From contig VNKQ01000004.1 of the NCBI GenBank assembly GCA_016508695.1, forward strand, positions 2,294,001 to 2,358,000: a stretch of DNA of 64,000 nucleotides. The letters run 5' to 3'. The number at the start of each line of letters is the position of its first letter. The first letter of the stretch is position 1. This document shows positions 1-11,501 of this stretch, in pieces. Origin of the DNA: Hyphodiscus hymeniophilus (taxonomy: Eukaryota > Ascomycota > Leotiomycetes > Helotiales > Hyphodiscaceae). The position numbers were made by a program, and so were the translations under genes. A model generated the notes under the pieces. It did not search any database. It was not told the DNA's origin and saw only the letters and a program-made list of their open reading frames with translations.

Positions 1-185
1 AGGAGAAGATGGGTGTGGAGAGGGAGTTGGTGGAGCTGAGGGAGAGATTGGAGAAGGTCAAGGAATGGGAGACTAGGAAGGGACAGATTGAAGCTGAGTT
101 AGCGAAAGTATGGGTAGAGGGAGGAGACGTCTTGGAAACTCCTGCCTATGTGGACGATAAGAAAGGACATGTACAAGCTCAATGA
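1..185 (+). CDS. 3' end of a coiled-coil protein (5' end outside window)
   Basis: An open frame runs in from the left edge (first full codon at base 3) and stops with TGA at 183-185, giving the last 60 residues of a protein. The peptide is rich in Glu, Lys and Arg with a heptad-like pattern (ELVELRERLEKVKEWE), which predicts an amphipathic helix or coiled coil, followed by a short acidic tail containing ETPAYVDD. The run of charged residues and the absence of stops support a real coding end rather than chance. I do not recognise the family from this fragment, and no function should be assigned without the upstream sequence. Confidence 0.6.
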   Translation, partial: EKMGVERELVELRERLEKVKEWETRKGQIEAELAKVWVEGGDVLETPAYVDDKKGHVQAQ

Positions 186-1007
186 CGATCCATAATTGAT
201 TGTGTAGGCTTTAGCTTCGGGATAACTGTATTAATCCTTCTCAACCTGGGAGCCATGTGCAGCACAACAAGCCGACAATTCATACAAGGTATCGAGCGAC
301 GAGAGTTGAGAAGCTCTGTAACGGAGCAATAGTCGATCCTATTCAATCCTTTCGATTACGTCTGATTTTGGCCATTCGCACGGCGCATAGTCGCGCCCTT
401 CGTCTCAGGGTCTGCGGGGCAGATTGCAGTGTGGCTGTCAGCCCAACTGGTGAGACGAAGAAGCACGTCGGTATGCCGACAACCATACGCTGCTGCGTCA
501 CGCGGCACCCGGACCGCTCTACCTTAATAGTCGCCACCAGGGTCCAGGTGGCCAGCCGGGGACTTTACTACTGTTTTCCGACAGGGAATTCCCAAGAGGA
601 TAGTTTGGTGCTTTGGACTCTGGTGTTCAAGGATTGCAAGTAGGGAGGTCGGGAGAGCTCGCTTAAAGTCCCGTTTCGTAGGACATCCCCTTTTCCATGT
701 CCAGCGAATTGGCACAATCCAAACGACCAGAGTGGTCAGTACGCCACCCACCTCATCTGTTCTTGTTCAACGGAGGCTCCAGAGCTCTCCACTGTTCCAT
801 GCATACTCGCTGAGCAGTTGCGGTGTTTTCTCGGCTGTAACGGATATACGGGGTACAGAGGTCCACAGGTCCACAGGCCCATAGGTCTATGTCCGAAAAC
901 TGTGGTTTTAATACTTTTGGCCTTCGAAGTAGACAATCAGAATACGTGTGTTGGTTGAACGTTCGAGCGTACGGCTTAATCATTAAGCCGTACACTTAGC
1001 AGGTTCT
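186..1007. other. Intergenic, no supportable gene
   Basis: Only short overlapping frames on both strands, including one of 128 codons at 257-643 with no recognisable motif and an Arg/Cys-rich composition typical of non-coding frames. It probably holds the terminator of the upstream gene. No tRNA-like T-arm was seen. Confidence 0.5.
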
Positions 1008-1636
1008 GTGGGTATATATGCCAAGCAACACCTCTCTTCGGCCTTGACAAAAAATGGGAACGCAAAATTCTCATTCAAAGCCGTTACACCACTTGATCGA
1101 AATCTGCTCAAGATATCACATCCCCATACTCTCGCCGGCCTCGCTGACCGGGAGGCCTGCGCCGATGCAATGTACGGAGTACTCATAGGCTTCGACCACA
1201 ACGACACCTCAATTTTCGACACGGTATTTGTCGACGAAGACGTTGTTTTTGTCTTCAGGGGAAAAGAGATCAGAGGTCTCTCTACCATCAAAGCGACGAT
1301 GCTCAGCGCCACAGGACCACTGATCACCACACACATGGCCAGCAACGTGCGAGTGGACATCACAGAAGGAGTAGAGACTGCATCTTTGACAGCCAATGCG
1401 CTGGCATAGCACTGTCCACCGGGAAGAGGCGAAGAGACAGATGGGCAAAGTATTTGGTTGGGAGCGAGTATATCATTGACTTGGTGAAGACGGAGGAGGG
1501 AGAGTGGAAGATCAAGAGGTGGGCGATGATAATCATCTGGACTCAGGGGGTATTTCGGTTATGCAAAGACCCGGTTGACACTCGGAATGATATGATGAAT
1601 GGACGGCTTGTGGGAAACTATTGTTGCTGGGCATAA
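1008..1636 (+). pseudogene. Decayed SnoaL-like (NTF2-fold) gene
   Basis: The frame at about 1008-1406 encodes a typical fungal SnoaL-like domain: an N-terminal helix (ADREACADAMYGVLIGFDHND), then the strand FDTVFVDEDVVFVF, then the THMASNVRVDI block near the active-site pocket. The next expected residues (QHCPPGRGEETDGQKYLVGSEY) are encoded, but the Gln codon is TAG at 1407-1409 and a one-base shift lies at about 1445-1452. The family ending (YIIDLVKTEEGEWKIKRW..IWTQG) resumes in another frame from 1454. The long frame has no ATG start (it begins at GTG), so the 5' end may be broken too. Fungal SnoaL-like proteins are small cone-shaped enzymes or ligand binders of mostly unknown substrate. 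Two independent lesions make this a pseudogene unless the assembly is wrong. Limits are approximate. Confidence 0.8.
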
Positions 1637-2710
1637 TAACTCGGAAGTGAGTGCCTTAGATGTCTCTGAGATGAAAATCAAAGTTGATACGGGTACATGA
1701 ATATAACTTTGTGTTATATTATCTTGTGCTCCAGACTCTGTTTGGAGTCCATCAAACAAACGCGCATGGAAACGATAATGTATCTAGTATCTTGGGCATC
1801 ATCGCATGAGCATTCGATTTTGTTGCACGTCGACAAGCGAGATCTCGATTTCGATCTCGATCTGGGTGCAGACTCGCTTAGCTCTGGATCGGGCCCCGCT
1901 CAATCAACAAAATCTGGTCTTGAAGACAGAAATCCCATACAATCCCTATGTTGGAAACTTCTCTCCAGAGAGCTTTATTGCACGTCTTACCTTAGTAAGA
2001 TCTTACCCGGGAGATCCTCAAGCTCGCTTAATCGAGTATTCAAATAGCCAATTGGAAGTCTGGTACGGAAAGACGACAATATCGTGCCATGCGCTTGCTG
2101 CAACTTCTCGACGACTTTGTTTCGACACGGCAACAGAGATCGTACCTGAGATATTCAATAGCTCACTGTTCGGCTGCGCTCGCTTGAACTTAGCATTCTC
2201 CATCCGAAAAGAAGCCTGGTCAGATGATTGATGTAAACTCGTGGCAACCCTTCAATCTAGTAGCTTCTAGCCGCAGAGCAAGGCTTTTGCCCTATATCTT
2301 GAGATCTGGATCACGATCTACGTCTTTGTATTGAGTTCGCTTGAACCACGAGACGGAGCTTATTTATCAACGATCAAAAGCGATAAATATGCCCTGGGAC
2401 TAACATTTGATGTAGCAAAAGGCTGAACACTTTGCTATGCCTCAAGAATACCATGCCCAAGTCAGGGCTCAGATAAAAGACTTGTACATTATATTCCACT
2501 ATGCTATACGTTAGATTCCACTATGCTATACGTAACCCTGAATCATTCTCCACAAATGTGATATACAAAAGCCGATCTCTCACATACGAGGTGACGAGAT
2601 CATGGGAGGGTATTGCAAATATGCGTTCGTCTTCAAACCCGGTACTCCGATCCATACATTCATAACGCTAAGTCCCTTCGTAGCAGGACAACAATCACAA
2701 AAAGAGACAC
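1637..2710. other. Intergenic, no supportable gene
   Basis: Several frames of 60-140 codons overlap in different phases, including 1806-2231, where a run of GATCTCGATTT-like repeats creates an ISISISI-type peptide. No motif is recognised. It contains a short tandem repeat at 2493-2533. Confidence 0.5.
2493..2533. repeat. Tandem repeat, 22-bp unit, about 1.9 copies
   Basis: ATTCCACTATGCTATACGT occurs at 2493 and again at 2515, with a 22-bp period. Confidence 0.85.
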
Positions 2711-3830
2711 TCAGGTACGAGTATTCAGGTAGAGACACTCGCACATATTCGCGGTATCTGGAACGCTGAAATCGCCTAATGAATTTCCAGATGTATCGAG
2801 ACAGGTTGGCGTCGCTGGCCCGGCCGCAGAAACTTGCTCAATCTTGACTGCGTACGGCCAGGGCGAAAACGCTTCCGTCGTGTTTGCGTTGGAGGTACCC
2901 ATCGCCGGGTAAGTCTTCTCCAATTTCGTGTATAGAGATGCCTGGAACGTCGTCTGGTTGAAATAGCACGTCCCTGCAGCATTCGAGTTCGTGAGTGCTA
3001 CAGCTGGAACGACAGGTTTCTGCATATCAATTTGGAAGTAGTAATGCTCCTGGTCCGTTCCAACATCCATGAGCGATAGAGAAGCATTGGTGAAAACGAG
3101 AGAGAAGGGGTTTTGGGTGGATGATACAGTGTAGTCAGATGATCCCTCGACAGGGCTGATGATCCAGTCAAAAGTTGCGGCAGATTGGGAGGGAGACAAG
3201 TCGTAGGTCACATAAGGGAAACATGTCCAGGCTGCAGAGTTGGAAGTGCAGTTTGTGGATACCGTATCGAGGTAGGTCTCGATGCTATAGGAACCGGCAG
3301 GGAAGGTAGTGTTCGATGCAGGGTTTGTAGGGCCTCCTCCTAAGCTTCCTGAAGCGCCACCTGAGCTGTTGCCACTAGAATTGCTGCTTCTATTTGAGAT
3401 GTTGATTAGTGCTGAACACTTCAATGATGTAGGGTCCTCACGAGTTGTGGTGTTTACTCCGTAATCCAACGACCAGCCCCACTATCAGTCCCATGATACA
3501 CAAGGCTAATATCAGCGCAATCAACACCAGTCTTTTCCATCCGCCTCTTTTGGCAATATGTTTATTGTTGAGAAACCCTTTCCTCACATCCGAAAGCTTC
3601 TCCCCATGCGGCCCCAGAGCTTCAGTGCTATCGAACTGACTGTATGCTGGCGGACTTCCCTCAAAGTTCAACCTCGGCGGTTGTCCTAAGCCAAACACTT
3701 TGTGCGCAGGACGGTTCCACGCGCGTGGAGGAACAGTAGGAGAGAATCGAGGTGCAGCGTTGGAAATATCTTCCTCATCGATGGGCGGCAGAGGTATCGC
3801 GGAGGGCGAAGAGGGATCGCGACTGTGCAT
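2711..3830 (-). CDS. Single-pass membrane protein, Ser/Asn-rich ectodomain (uncharacterised)
   Basis: Two exons on the minus strand: 3830-3442 and 3389-2711, 355 residues. The intron (3441-3390, 52 nt) has donor GTGAGG, branch CACTAATC and acceptor AATAG, and splicing keeps frame. The start at 3830 (MHSRDPSS) is the first in-frame ATG; the open frame above it begins only with TTG. Residues 1 to about 105 are a Pro-rich cytosolic region, followed by a basic stop-transfer flank (KRGGWKR) and one hydrophobic segment (LVLIALILALCIMGLIVGLVVGL). After it come a Ser/Gly/Asn linker with many N-glycosylation sequons and a roughly 190-residue extracellular domain with several Cys. This layout (cytosolic N-terminus, one membrane span, secreted C-terminal domain) is common in uncharacterised ascomycete surface proteins. 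No catalytic motif is visible. Confidence 0.8.
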
Positions 3831-5092
3831 CCTGCTGGGCGTCGAGCGTATTGCGAAGATGAAGGCCAACTTGAGTCGGCGCTGTGGTCAATGTGCGGGA
3901 TGCCGCATTAGTGGTACAATACCACGAGACAGGCTTCGACGCAGATTTCCTGAGGTCGATGTTGAGGCTGAGACTGAGATCCAGGTCTGGGATTGCTAGG
4001 AGTACCGCGGACGTACTAGATAGAATGGTAGTGGGGACTTTGTTGTAGATTTCTGGGGTCTCGAATTGGTAACGGAGGGAACCTGATAAGATGTTTTTGA
4101 GAAATGTGAGAGGACAATGAGAGAAGGGTTGGTTTCTACAGTGCAGAGACCAACTCACTCACAACGCCATTGAGGTCATGTTCCACATCTACCCACCACA
4201 TACCTACCTACCTTTCTGCAGTGGCGGCGTCAGCTCTCGTCTTCACTGTGCCGTGTTGGCTGGTGATGCCGTTTGGGCAGAGAGTCGTGTCTGGACTGCG
4301 TTAGACTGGGCTGGCCCTCCCCTGGCGACGGGATGTTGTTGATCCGCAGCCAACTTCTTCGATGAGGATGGCGCCTTCGGAAGCGGTCATTGGCTGCATC
4401 AAGCGATAGTCAGCTGAATGGGATCTAGCGCAGTAGATCTTGATGATCTTCCGAGTTTCCCTCTGTCCCCGCGAAATATTCTCACGTGGGAAATAAGGCA
4501 CAGACAAGAGAGGACGACGACGACAACAACGACAATAAGACTCTTCAAAGAAGACTCAAGTAGTGATTGGTGGGAAGTACTTGTACTTCAAGATGCATGA
4601 AGCTAGAGAGGCTCCCGTAGGAAGCTTCGGTTATGTACACGCTCCGTATGATACCTTTCTCCCTCCACATACCTTTCTCCCTCCACAAAATCAGCCGTGT
4701 GGGATCGAGGAGTTTTCTATATATTTGAATGGATGTATGGATGTTGCCTCAATCTTCACCAACACAATTGTTGTTCATAGGGAACAGGCTATCGAGAGCT
4801 TAACACACGGTAACTTTGGCAACAACGCAGCTCTTTATGCGCTTGTCTAATGCCTCTCGGAGATTTCCAAGCCTGCCCATGTGAGATAGTAGACTGTCTT
4901 GTTTGATTTTCACAATTGACCTATGCCCTCGCATCTACTTCCTTGCGAGAAGCCATCTACGTACCTACGGCTGCTTATCGACCATGGCTACAATCACGTG
5001 TCACTTCTTCCCTCAGCGTCGCCGAAACCGAAACCTTCTAGGAACCTCGTCTCCCATATGTAGTGGACATAAGGGCTGTTCCTGATCTAGCC
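3831..5092. other. Intergenic, no supportable gene
   Basis: Holds the promoter side of the minus-strand membrane protein gene and about 1 kb without a convincing frame. It contains an 18-bp tandem duplication at 4651-4686 and a short GAC/AAC-rich run near 4516-4540. Confidence 0.5.
4651..4686. repeat. Perfect tandem duplication of 18 bp
   Basis: ATACCTTTCTCCCTCCAC occurs twice back to back (4651-4668 and 4669-4686). Confidence 0.9.
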
Positions 5093-5335
5093 ATGGCAGA
5101 TTCCCGGCCAACAGGCTTTCTCGATATCCCATTCGAGCTCCGTCGCCAGATCTACTAGCACCTCCTTGTGAGGATCTCCGCCTGCTCAATTGATTCTTCC
5201 TGGATCCTTATACGCCCAGACAAGGTGTGCAATCAGAACAGCCTCCTCCTGGTATGCCGCCAAATCAGCGAAGAGGCTTTGGATGTACTATCCCTTCAGC
5301 TGCGACCAGAACCGCCTGGTCTATGCGCACACTAA
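5093..5335 (+). pseudogene. Remnant of a fungal 'LDIPFELRRQIY' family gene
   Basis: From ATG 5093 the frame reads FLDIPFELRRQIY, then TAG at 5156-5158, then HLL; after about 30 residues it reaches LLLVCRQISEEALDVL and stops at 5333-5335. This is the classic N-terminal layout of a large ascomycete family of unknown function (F-box-like or 2EXR-like 'LP.ELR..IY..LL ... LL.VCRQI..EAL.VLY'). At the TAG the family has Gln or a similar residue, so CAG to TAG is the likely change. The region after the VCRQI box has lost similarity and the usual 200-300 residue body is missing, so this is a truncated, inactivated copy. AT-rich sequence follows directly. Confidence 0.8.
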
Positions 5336-6414
5336 GTTGCGGTTAAGCGAGTCATTTTAGCCAATTAGAGTTGTCAATTCCCCCTCCATTTTGGTGGGAC
5401 AATACAATATTCATTTGTATATAATGATATCTATTCTAATAACTATTCTTTTTACAAATTGCAACGTCGTATTACTTATAATAATAACTTGTATTAGTTC
5501 TGCGACTTTCTCGTTAAGAATTAGTTACAATCTGACTTAATATAACCCTCTTTTCCGATTCGCATCCACCTATAAGACACACATTGCCTCCTCTTTTATC
5601 GCTTTTCCATTTCACACTATTTAGTAAGAGTAAACTAGAACGTCTTATCACTAGATCAATAGGGTCATTTTGAACGTTTTCCCACATTATTTAAAGCATT
5701 GGTGTTGAAGTTATTATAGGTAGAAGTGTAGTGTTTACATATTTAAGTTTTAGTGTTCCTACGCCGAAAAAGGCGGTTCTGGTCGCAGCTGAAGGGATAT
5801 GGCGACAATATCTTCCGGGTCGGCCTAAACTGTGGGGGAGGCGCGGGCTTGGAGATGAAGTTCTCGGAGGTCAAGAGAAGAAGTATTTTTGGAAGACGCC
5901 AAAACACAACCAGCACATGTACTTCATGGTTAGCTGGTATCGCAAGGCTTCTCAGATGCTCTGACTATACTATGCTTGTCAATGCCTTCAAGTGATGGTG
6001 TAAATTGATTAATATTTATCACAAGAACATACAGCGAAAATCGGTATCTACCTTATCTGGTCGGCTCGGAAATTCATTGCTCCGCGGCGACGAACCTGGG
6101 ACTGTATGTAGAAAACCAGCCTCTTCTTTGCATTGCAGCATTTCGAACTTCCTCATTGAGAAAATAGTCGGCATAATCCCACCTTCGAACTGCAGTACTT
6201 CGTAATAATCGTAACATCATGCGCAATCCCTGCTGAAGATAGGCAGGCAAGAGCTACCTTGATTACAGAAAGGTTCCTGCAGCTTGTGATCGGCAAGTGT
6301 CAACGATTAGTGTCGTCAACGGTGAGTGACGATCGCAAGTGCTTCTTATATGGCTCCCTCTCTTGTCCTTTGCTTCTGTTCTTCGCTTTTTTTCGAGAAA
6401 TATTTTTGACTGCC
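5336..6414. other. AT-rich island and promoter region of the next gene
   Basis: Bases 5390-5750 are strongly AT-rich (TATATAATGATATC, AATATTCATTTG, ATAATAATAACTTG) compared with flanking sequence and contain no coding frame of note. The composition fits a degenerate, possibly RIP-affected, transposon remnant, but no terminal repeats or transposase motifs can be seen. Bases 5750-6414 return to normal composition and should include the promoter of the gamma-glutamyltransferase gene. Confidence 0.5.
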
Positions 6415-8229
6415 ATGTTGCTTCATGCTGTCCTTGTAGGCCTTGGCCTTGTCTCCTCTTCATGGGCACACCCCGCCCCAGTCTGCGACCAAGAGCTAGG
6501 GGCTGTAGCTACTGAAAGCTCCATTTGCTCTAACATCGGAATCGGCATCTTGAGAGAAGGCGGTAATGCTGCTGATGCCGTAAGTTCAAGCTGCTGTGTT
6601 ACGATTAGCACCACTGACAGCCAGTAGCTCATAGCCCAACAATTCTGCGTCGGAGTCATTGGAATGCAACACTCGGGCGTTGGGGGAGGTGGATTTATGC
6701 TTGTGCGCTCAAGCAATGGCAGTTATGAATTTATCGACTTCCGTGAAATGGCTCCAGCTGCAGCTTTTGAAACGATGTATAGTCCTCCTCTCTCGAATGC
6801 CAATTACTCCCTTTACGGCGGACTCGCAAGTGGTGTGCCAGGAGAGTTGCGTGGGCTGGAACATCTGCACAAGAACTATGCGACGATGCCATGGAAGCAT
6901 CTGATGCAGCCAGCCATTAAAGTAGCGAGATATGGTTTCAATGTTACCGAAGATCTCGTGCGATACATGGCTTCTGCCACTGCTGGAACCTATGACTTCC
7001 TCACGTACGATGAGACATGGGCTCTCGACTTTGCGCCAAATGGGGCAAGACTTGGGCTCGGCGATCTCCTTACCAGGAAACGATACGCAAATACATTGGA
7101 GAGCATTGCAGAGTACGGGCCTGACGCTTTCTATACAGGAGCAATTGCGAATGCTACAATCACGGCACTCCAAAAGTCGAATGGGACTATGACTCTATCC
7201 GATCTTGCAAATTACACAGTGGAGATCCGCCAAACAAGCAACATCACCTACAGAGGATTCAAGATGCACAGTGGTAGCGCTCCCTCAAGTGGAGCTGTGG
7301 TCATGAGTATCATGAAGATCGTGGAGGGCTACGACATGTCTAGCCCTTCGCAGTTGAACTTCTCTACTCACTACATGGACGAGGCAATGCGATTTGCTTA
7401 TGGTCAACGAACGGAATTGGGAGACCCCACCTTTTCGCCCAACCTTACAGACTATCAAATTAGGATGTACTCCGAGAAGACTGCAGAGGAAGTCAGAAGC
7501 AAGATAGAGGAATTTCATACTCTGAATGCATCAGCCTACGATCCAGATGGATATGGAATCTTGACAGATAGCGGAACTTCGGCCGGTGTTGCGTCTGACC
7601 GTAGTGGACTCACGATCGCAATCACGAGCACTGTCAATACCCTCTTTGGAAGTCAGTTGATGGTCCCAGAGACTGGCGTTATCATGAACAACGAAATGAA
7701 CGGTATGTCTGCTTACTTTCAAATTATCTCCAAATCTCGACACTAATATTTGAAAGACTTCTCTATCCCCAACACCACAAACGCATTTGGCTATATTCCC
7801 ACCGAAGCCAACTTCATCAGGCCCTTCAAACGACCTCTATCATCCATATCTCCCTCCATTGTCGAATTTCCCAACGGTACCGTCTACATATCCCACGCCT
7901 CAGCCGGTGGATCTCGCATCATTACCGAAGTAGCCCAACATCTCTGGCACGTGATTGATCAGAATATGACGTCTGCACAATCACTGGCTCAACCTCGCAT
8001 GCACGACCAACTGTCACCTAATCTAGTGTACCTTGAATATGGCAGCCCTTTCCAGCATGTCGAAGGATACAACAATGAGACTGCTGCGTTTTTGACGAGC
8101 ATTGGTGCGAACGTTACTTTTGTTGCACCGGGCAGTACCACTGCTCAGGCGTTGAGGCGACTGGGGAATGGGACTTTCGAAGCAGCTGGGGATCCGAGAC
8201 AATTAAATAGTGCCGGTTATGCTATATAA
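6415..8229 (+). CDS. Gamma-glutamyltransferase, secreted
   Basis: Three exons (6415-6579, 6628-7702, 7757-8229), 570 residues. Introns of 48 and 54 nt (GTAAGT...CAGTAG; GTATGT...GAAAG) restore GGNAADA/LIAQQFCVG and MNNEMN/DFSIPN, both expected for the family. Residues 1-18 form a signal peptide (MLLHAVLVGLGLVSSSWA), so the enzyme is secreted or enters the secretory pathway. It hydrolyses or transfers the gamma-glutamyl group of glutathione and related compounds. Visible motifs: GVGGGGFMLVR, the substrate-binding Arg in IDFREMAP (about residue 94), the PSSG block, the glycine-rich loop and PETGVIMNNEM. The autoproteolysis/nucleophile site is DSGTSAG with Thr about residue 372, but the His/Thr residue that normally follows TS or TT is Ala here, and the next positions differ from the usual SVVD pattern. 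Many N-glycosylation sequons are present. Family assignment is certain; full catalytic activity is less so. Confidence 0.93.
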
Positions 8230-8584
8230 ACCGTTAGATTATGAGAGTAAAATACGAACTCTGACGATTCATGATTTTGTTTCACCCGCAGTCCGCCAAC
8301 ATGATACCATTGAATCGCCGAGACATTTTAAAGCAACAACACTTGCCTCAGAGAGTGAAGCCTCTTGCATCATGTACCAAGAAATGGGTCTGGTACCAAC
8401 CTCCGATGTTTGTACTTGACCCGGAGGAGTTGTGGAAAATGATGTCGTTATCCGTCACCGGAGCTCGAGCCGTCACAAATTGAGATTCACCAGTAAGCTG
8501 ATCTGGCTTGGAAAACCATGAAGTATGGCGCCTCTAGGTACTGTGAAAGGATCACGGTCAGGATCTATTGATCTACATAACTTT
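8230..8584. other. Convergent intergenic region
   Basis: Lies between the 3' ends of the gamma-glutamyltransferase (plus) and the NUDIX gene (minus). It should hold both terminators. No gene is seen. Confidence 0.5.
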
Positions 8585-9915
8585 CTAAAGCTTCGCATCT
8601 TTAGCAGCAGTGCTTTTCTCTTCATCCAGAATTTCCTTCCGTAACCTGACCTCTACATTCCTCGGCCCCTCTTTGCTGAACTTAACCAACACGACTCTTT
8701 TCTCATCTCCCCTTCTCCCACTATCTTTCAGTTCAGGCCCCGGCTTATCAAGTGCAAGGACACTTCTTCCATCACTCTTTCTCATCAACAGCCCTATAGG
8801 ACTCATGACCTTATCAGCCCATTTGACCCCCTTCCCATCACCATCCCCCGTCAGAAACTCAAGTACTTCATCTCTTTGACTCTGTAAGTCCTCCGTCGAC
8901 AAGCTCGAAGAAGAGGAAACATTTAGGAAAGGGGCTAGAAGAAACATGAGGTAGAATTGAGGAGGGAAGAGTATGATATCGTTTCGCATCGCTTGCTCCA
9001 ACCAGTCCTTACAGCTCGCAAATAGAGCTGCTGTATGTTCCAGTCCGCCATCTGATGTAGGGACTGGTATGACCGCTTCCGACGAGATATTCTTCGCTGA
9101 TGTCTGTGTGAGAGGAAGGAAATAAATGTACATCTGGGTCGTAAATCGTTTGGGTATATTCGTCGGCGTGACCCATCTTGTAAAAGGCATTAGAGATTCT
9201 GCTTTAATTAACATTTCCTTCTCCCGCCTCCTCCATCACAGTAAACATACCAGAATCCACAATTCCTCCCTGGTCCCTGACCCAATCTGCAAATCTAAGC
9301 TTCCCAGCATGTATATCCTTCCTGGCGCGCTCTCTCTCCTCTTCAGGGACTTCTAGAATAGAACCGCTACCGTCATTCTTCTTCGCAAGGAGAATACCAC
9401 TCTCTTCAAAACATTCTCTAATGGCGCCTAGTCTATATGCTGGACCGTCTAGATGGCGACTCGGGTCTGTGGGGGAGGGAATATCCCCATCTTGTGAGGC
9501 AGATAGATTTCCGCCGGGGAAAACGTGTGCTGAGGGGAAGGAACTGGACGTTCGGACACGGTGAAGCAGGAGGATTTGGTTGATGGGTGATATTAGGAGA
9601 ATACTGGGCTTGTTATTCCAACGCGCCTGGAGAGATAGGAGAGGACTACCTTGCACTGGGGCGTGGTTCTGCGACTGCCTTTTTTGGCTTGTCTCCTGAG
9701 GACATGTACTGCTTTTGCAAAGCTGGAGGTGCCATTCTCGACGGAAATCCTGCACAAAGTAGTCGTGGACGAAAGGTGCTAGATGGTCGAGAAGATTGGA
9801 GCAGAGTAATGCGCGGCGGAATAACAACGCTCGGTGACTTGCTCAGTCTTGTTCGGACGATGTCAATCGTAAATAGCTCTCTCCTCATTACGCCGGGGAA
9901 GCGATAGAGGCTCAT
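8585..9915 (-). CDS. NUDIX hydrolase, NUDT19-like
   Basis: Three exons on the minus strand: 9915-9650, 9603-9251 and 9201-8585, 411 residues. The introns are 46 nt (donor GTAGTC, acceptor CCCAG) and 49 nt (GTATGT...TTAAAG); both restore expected sequence (SA/SILLISP and VDS/AESLMPFTRW). Residues 1 to about 65 are Arg/Ser-rich and poor in acidic residues, which fits a mitochondrial presequence. The NUDIX domain begins at about residue 85, with AHVFPGGN and the core REx2EExG box (RECFEESG, residues 151-158). The Glu usually found eight residues before this box is Pro, which is often relaxed in the CoA/NUDT7-NUDT19 branch. The C-terminal part has the family blocks PFTRWVTP and PKRFTTQMYIYFLP. 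The likely reaction is hydrolysis of a nucleoside diphosphate-linked compound such as a CoA derivative; the substrate is inferred from family only. Confidence 0.88.
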
Positions 9916-10688
9916 TGAGCGACATTTGATTACCTTATGGATGGAGCTGACTGATCGGATACGAGTATCATATTCGCGGGACAGATTGCCGCGCTGATTG
10001 TGGGGAAAGCCGAGGTCAAAATCTGGAAGCTTTTGACTTCCATTCTGCTGACAGCCTCACGAGTCGTCTCGATTTAATCGGAGCTAAGTACTATGCATCC
10101 TTTCATTTCTCGAATCTGTGAGCTTGAAGACTTTTCCCATCAAGTCTCTCAAAACTCATATGTTATTATTCCGCGAATTGCTTAGTTAGCAAGGCCCTTC
10201 TTAACGTCCAGCGTCATCTCCCATCAGAATTACATCAAAAGAGTCAAGAAAAGTCAAGTGGCTTAACGTTTTCAGAGACTCTAGCGAGAGTTTTGAATAC
10301 GATCAGGTTATGTCGTTACGACGATCTAGCCCTCTCTACGGTTTCTTGCCATGGTTTCTTTGACGATATTGCAACTTGCAGAATCACAATGGACTCGCAG
10401 CCACACAGAAGCGAATACGTCGGTAACTCCTTGTGGTATGACAACAAACATTCTTATAAGCTTGCAACCAATCCATTTGGTCGATCATAAGCAAACGGAG
10501 CCCCCACAGGTAGCGTTTCAAAATGAACTCAGCCTCGTTGGTCGCTGGGCACATCGGCGGTGCAGCGCGAAGCAATCCTTCAGAAAGATACATCTGTCTT
10601 CAAATAGCCCCATATCCCTCAATTCCAGATATTTTGTCTTAAAGACGAATCACCTCCCTCACCGATTCTCGGCATCTTTACCGCCAAA
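9916..10688. other. Intergenic, promoter side of the NUDIX gene
   Basis: No convincing frame on either strand; the longest frames overlap one another in different phases. Confidence 0.45.
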
Positions 10689-10877
10689 ATGCAGTCGAAG
10701 CAACAAGGACAGGAGGTGATCAATCAGCGACCCAGACCGTCCAGCTACCAGAATCTTACGGCTAAAGAGATCGAACAGGTAAAGGAGATGCAGCATTGGG
10801 AGCAAATCAGACAGCAAAGGAGAGCTGAACACGGAATATCGGAGCCTAGTATGGAAATCATGATGACTTGTTCTTGA
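10689..10877 (+). CDS. Possible small protein, 62 residues (weak)
   Basis: ATG 10689 opens a 62-codon frame whose first 50 residues look more protein-like than its neighbours: a Gln/Arg/Pro N-terminus followed by an amphipathic helix (AKEIEQVKEMQHWEQIRQQRR). The ATG context (CAAAATGC) is acceptable. No homologous family is recognised, and a fragment of a longer spliced gene or a chance frame cannot be excluded. The last dozen residues look random, so an intron near 10850 is possible. Confidence 0.3.
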   Translation: MQSKQQGQEVINQRPRPSSYQNLTAKEIEQVKEMQHWEQIRQQRRAEHGISEPSMEIMMTCS

Positions 10878-11501
10878 GAGGATCTCCACTGACTAGAGCA
10901 GGCAAGGAGAAGGAGGTAAAGACAAGTAAGGCTGGTGCTTGGGCCTTGTGTTGCGGATTTTGCCTTTGTCAAGGATAGCGGAGGACAGACGGGGGAATGG
11001 TCTCTGCTTTTCGATGGAGTTTGGTCAGGTTTGAAAATGATATCAGCGACGGGAGTTTTGGCTGCATCAGGGAAGGAATCTGGGAACTTAATGAGCCTCA
11101 AGTGCTTGGTTGTCTGATGCCTAGGGGTTTCAAGCACAGAAATACATATCCTTCATAGCGACTCATTGACATGGAAGACTAAGAGACTGAGCTACTGCAA
11201 ATGATGGCCTATTGATACGACTGCAGCACCCGATTCCGGGCCGTGCAAAACCACCCTGGGTTCAACCTCAAGTACCTGACTTTCATCGCATCTTTCGCGT
11301 AAACTTTGAACGTGTGAAGCTTGGAATCTGTGAATTCCAAGCAGCACTTCAGAGGAGATCACGAAGCTGCGCCGCGATCAAAAATGAGCCCCTTACGAGG
11401 TCCAAGCTAGGCCCAGGTCAGCAACTTCAGCTCGTTATCTCATGATACCTTCAACTCGTTTCACAACTCCTTCACCTGACAACCCTCATTGCAACGCAAC
11501 C
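10878..11501. other. Intergenic, promoter of the terpene-cyclase-like gene
   Basis: No supported gene. Frames at 10935-11117 (plus) and 10745-11137 (minus) overlap each other and show no motif. Confidence 0.45.
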
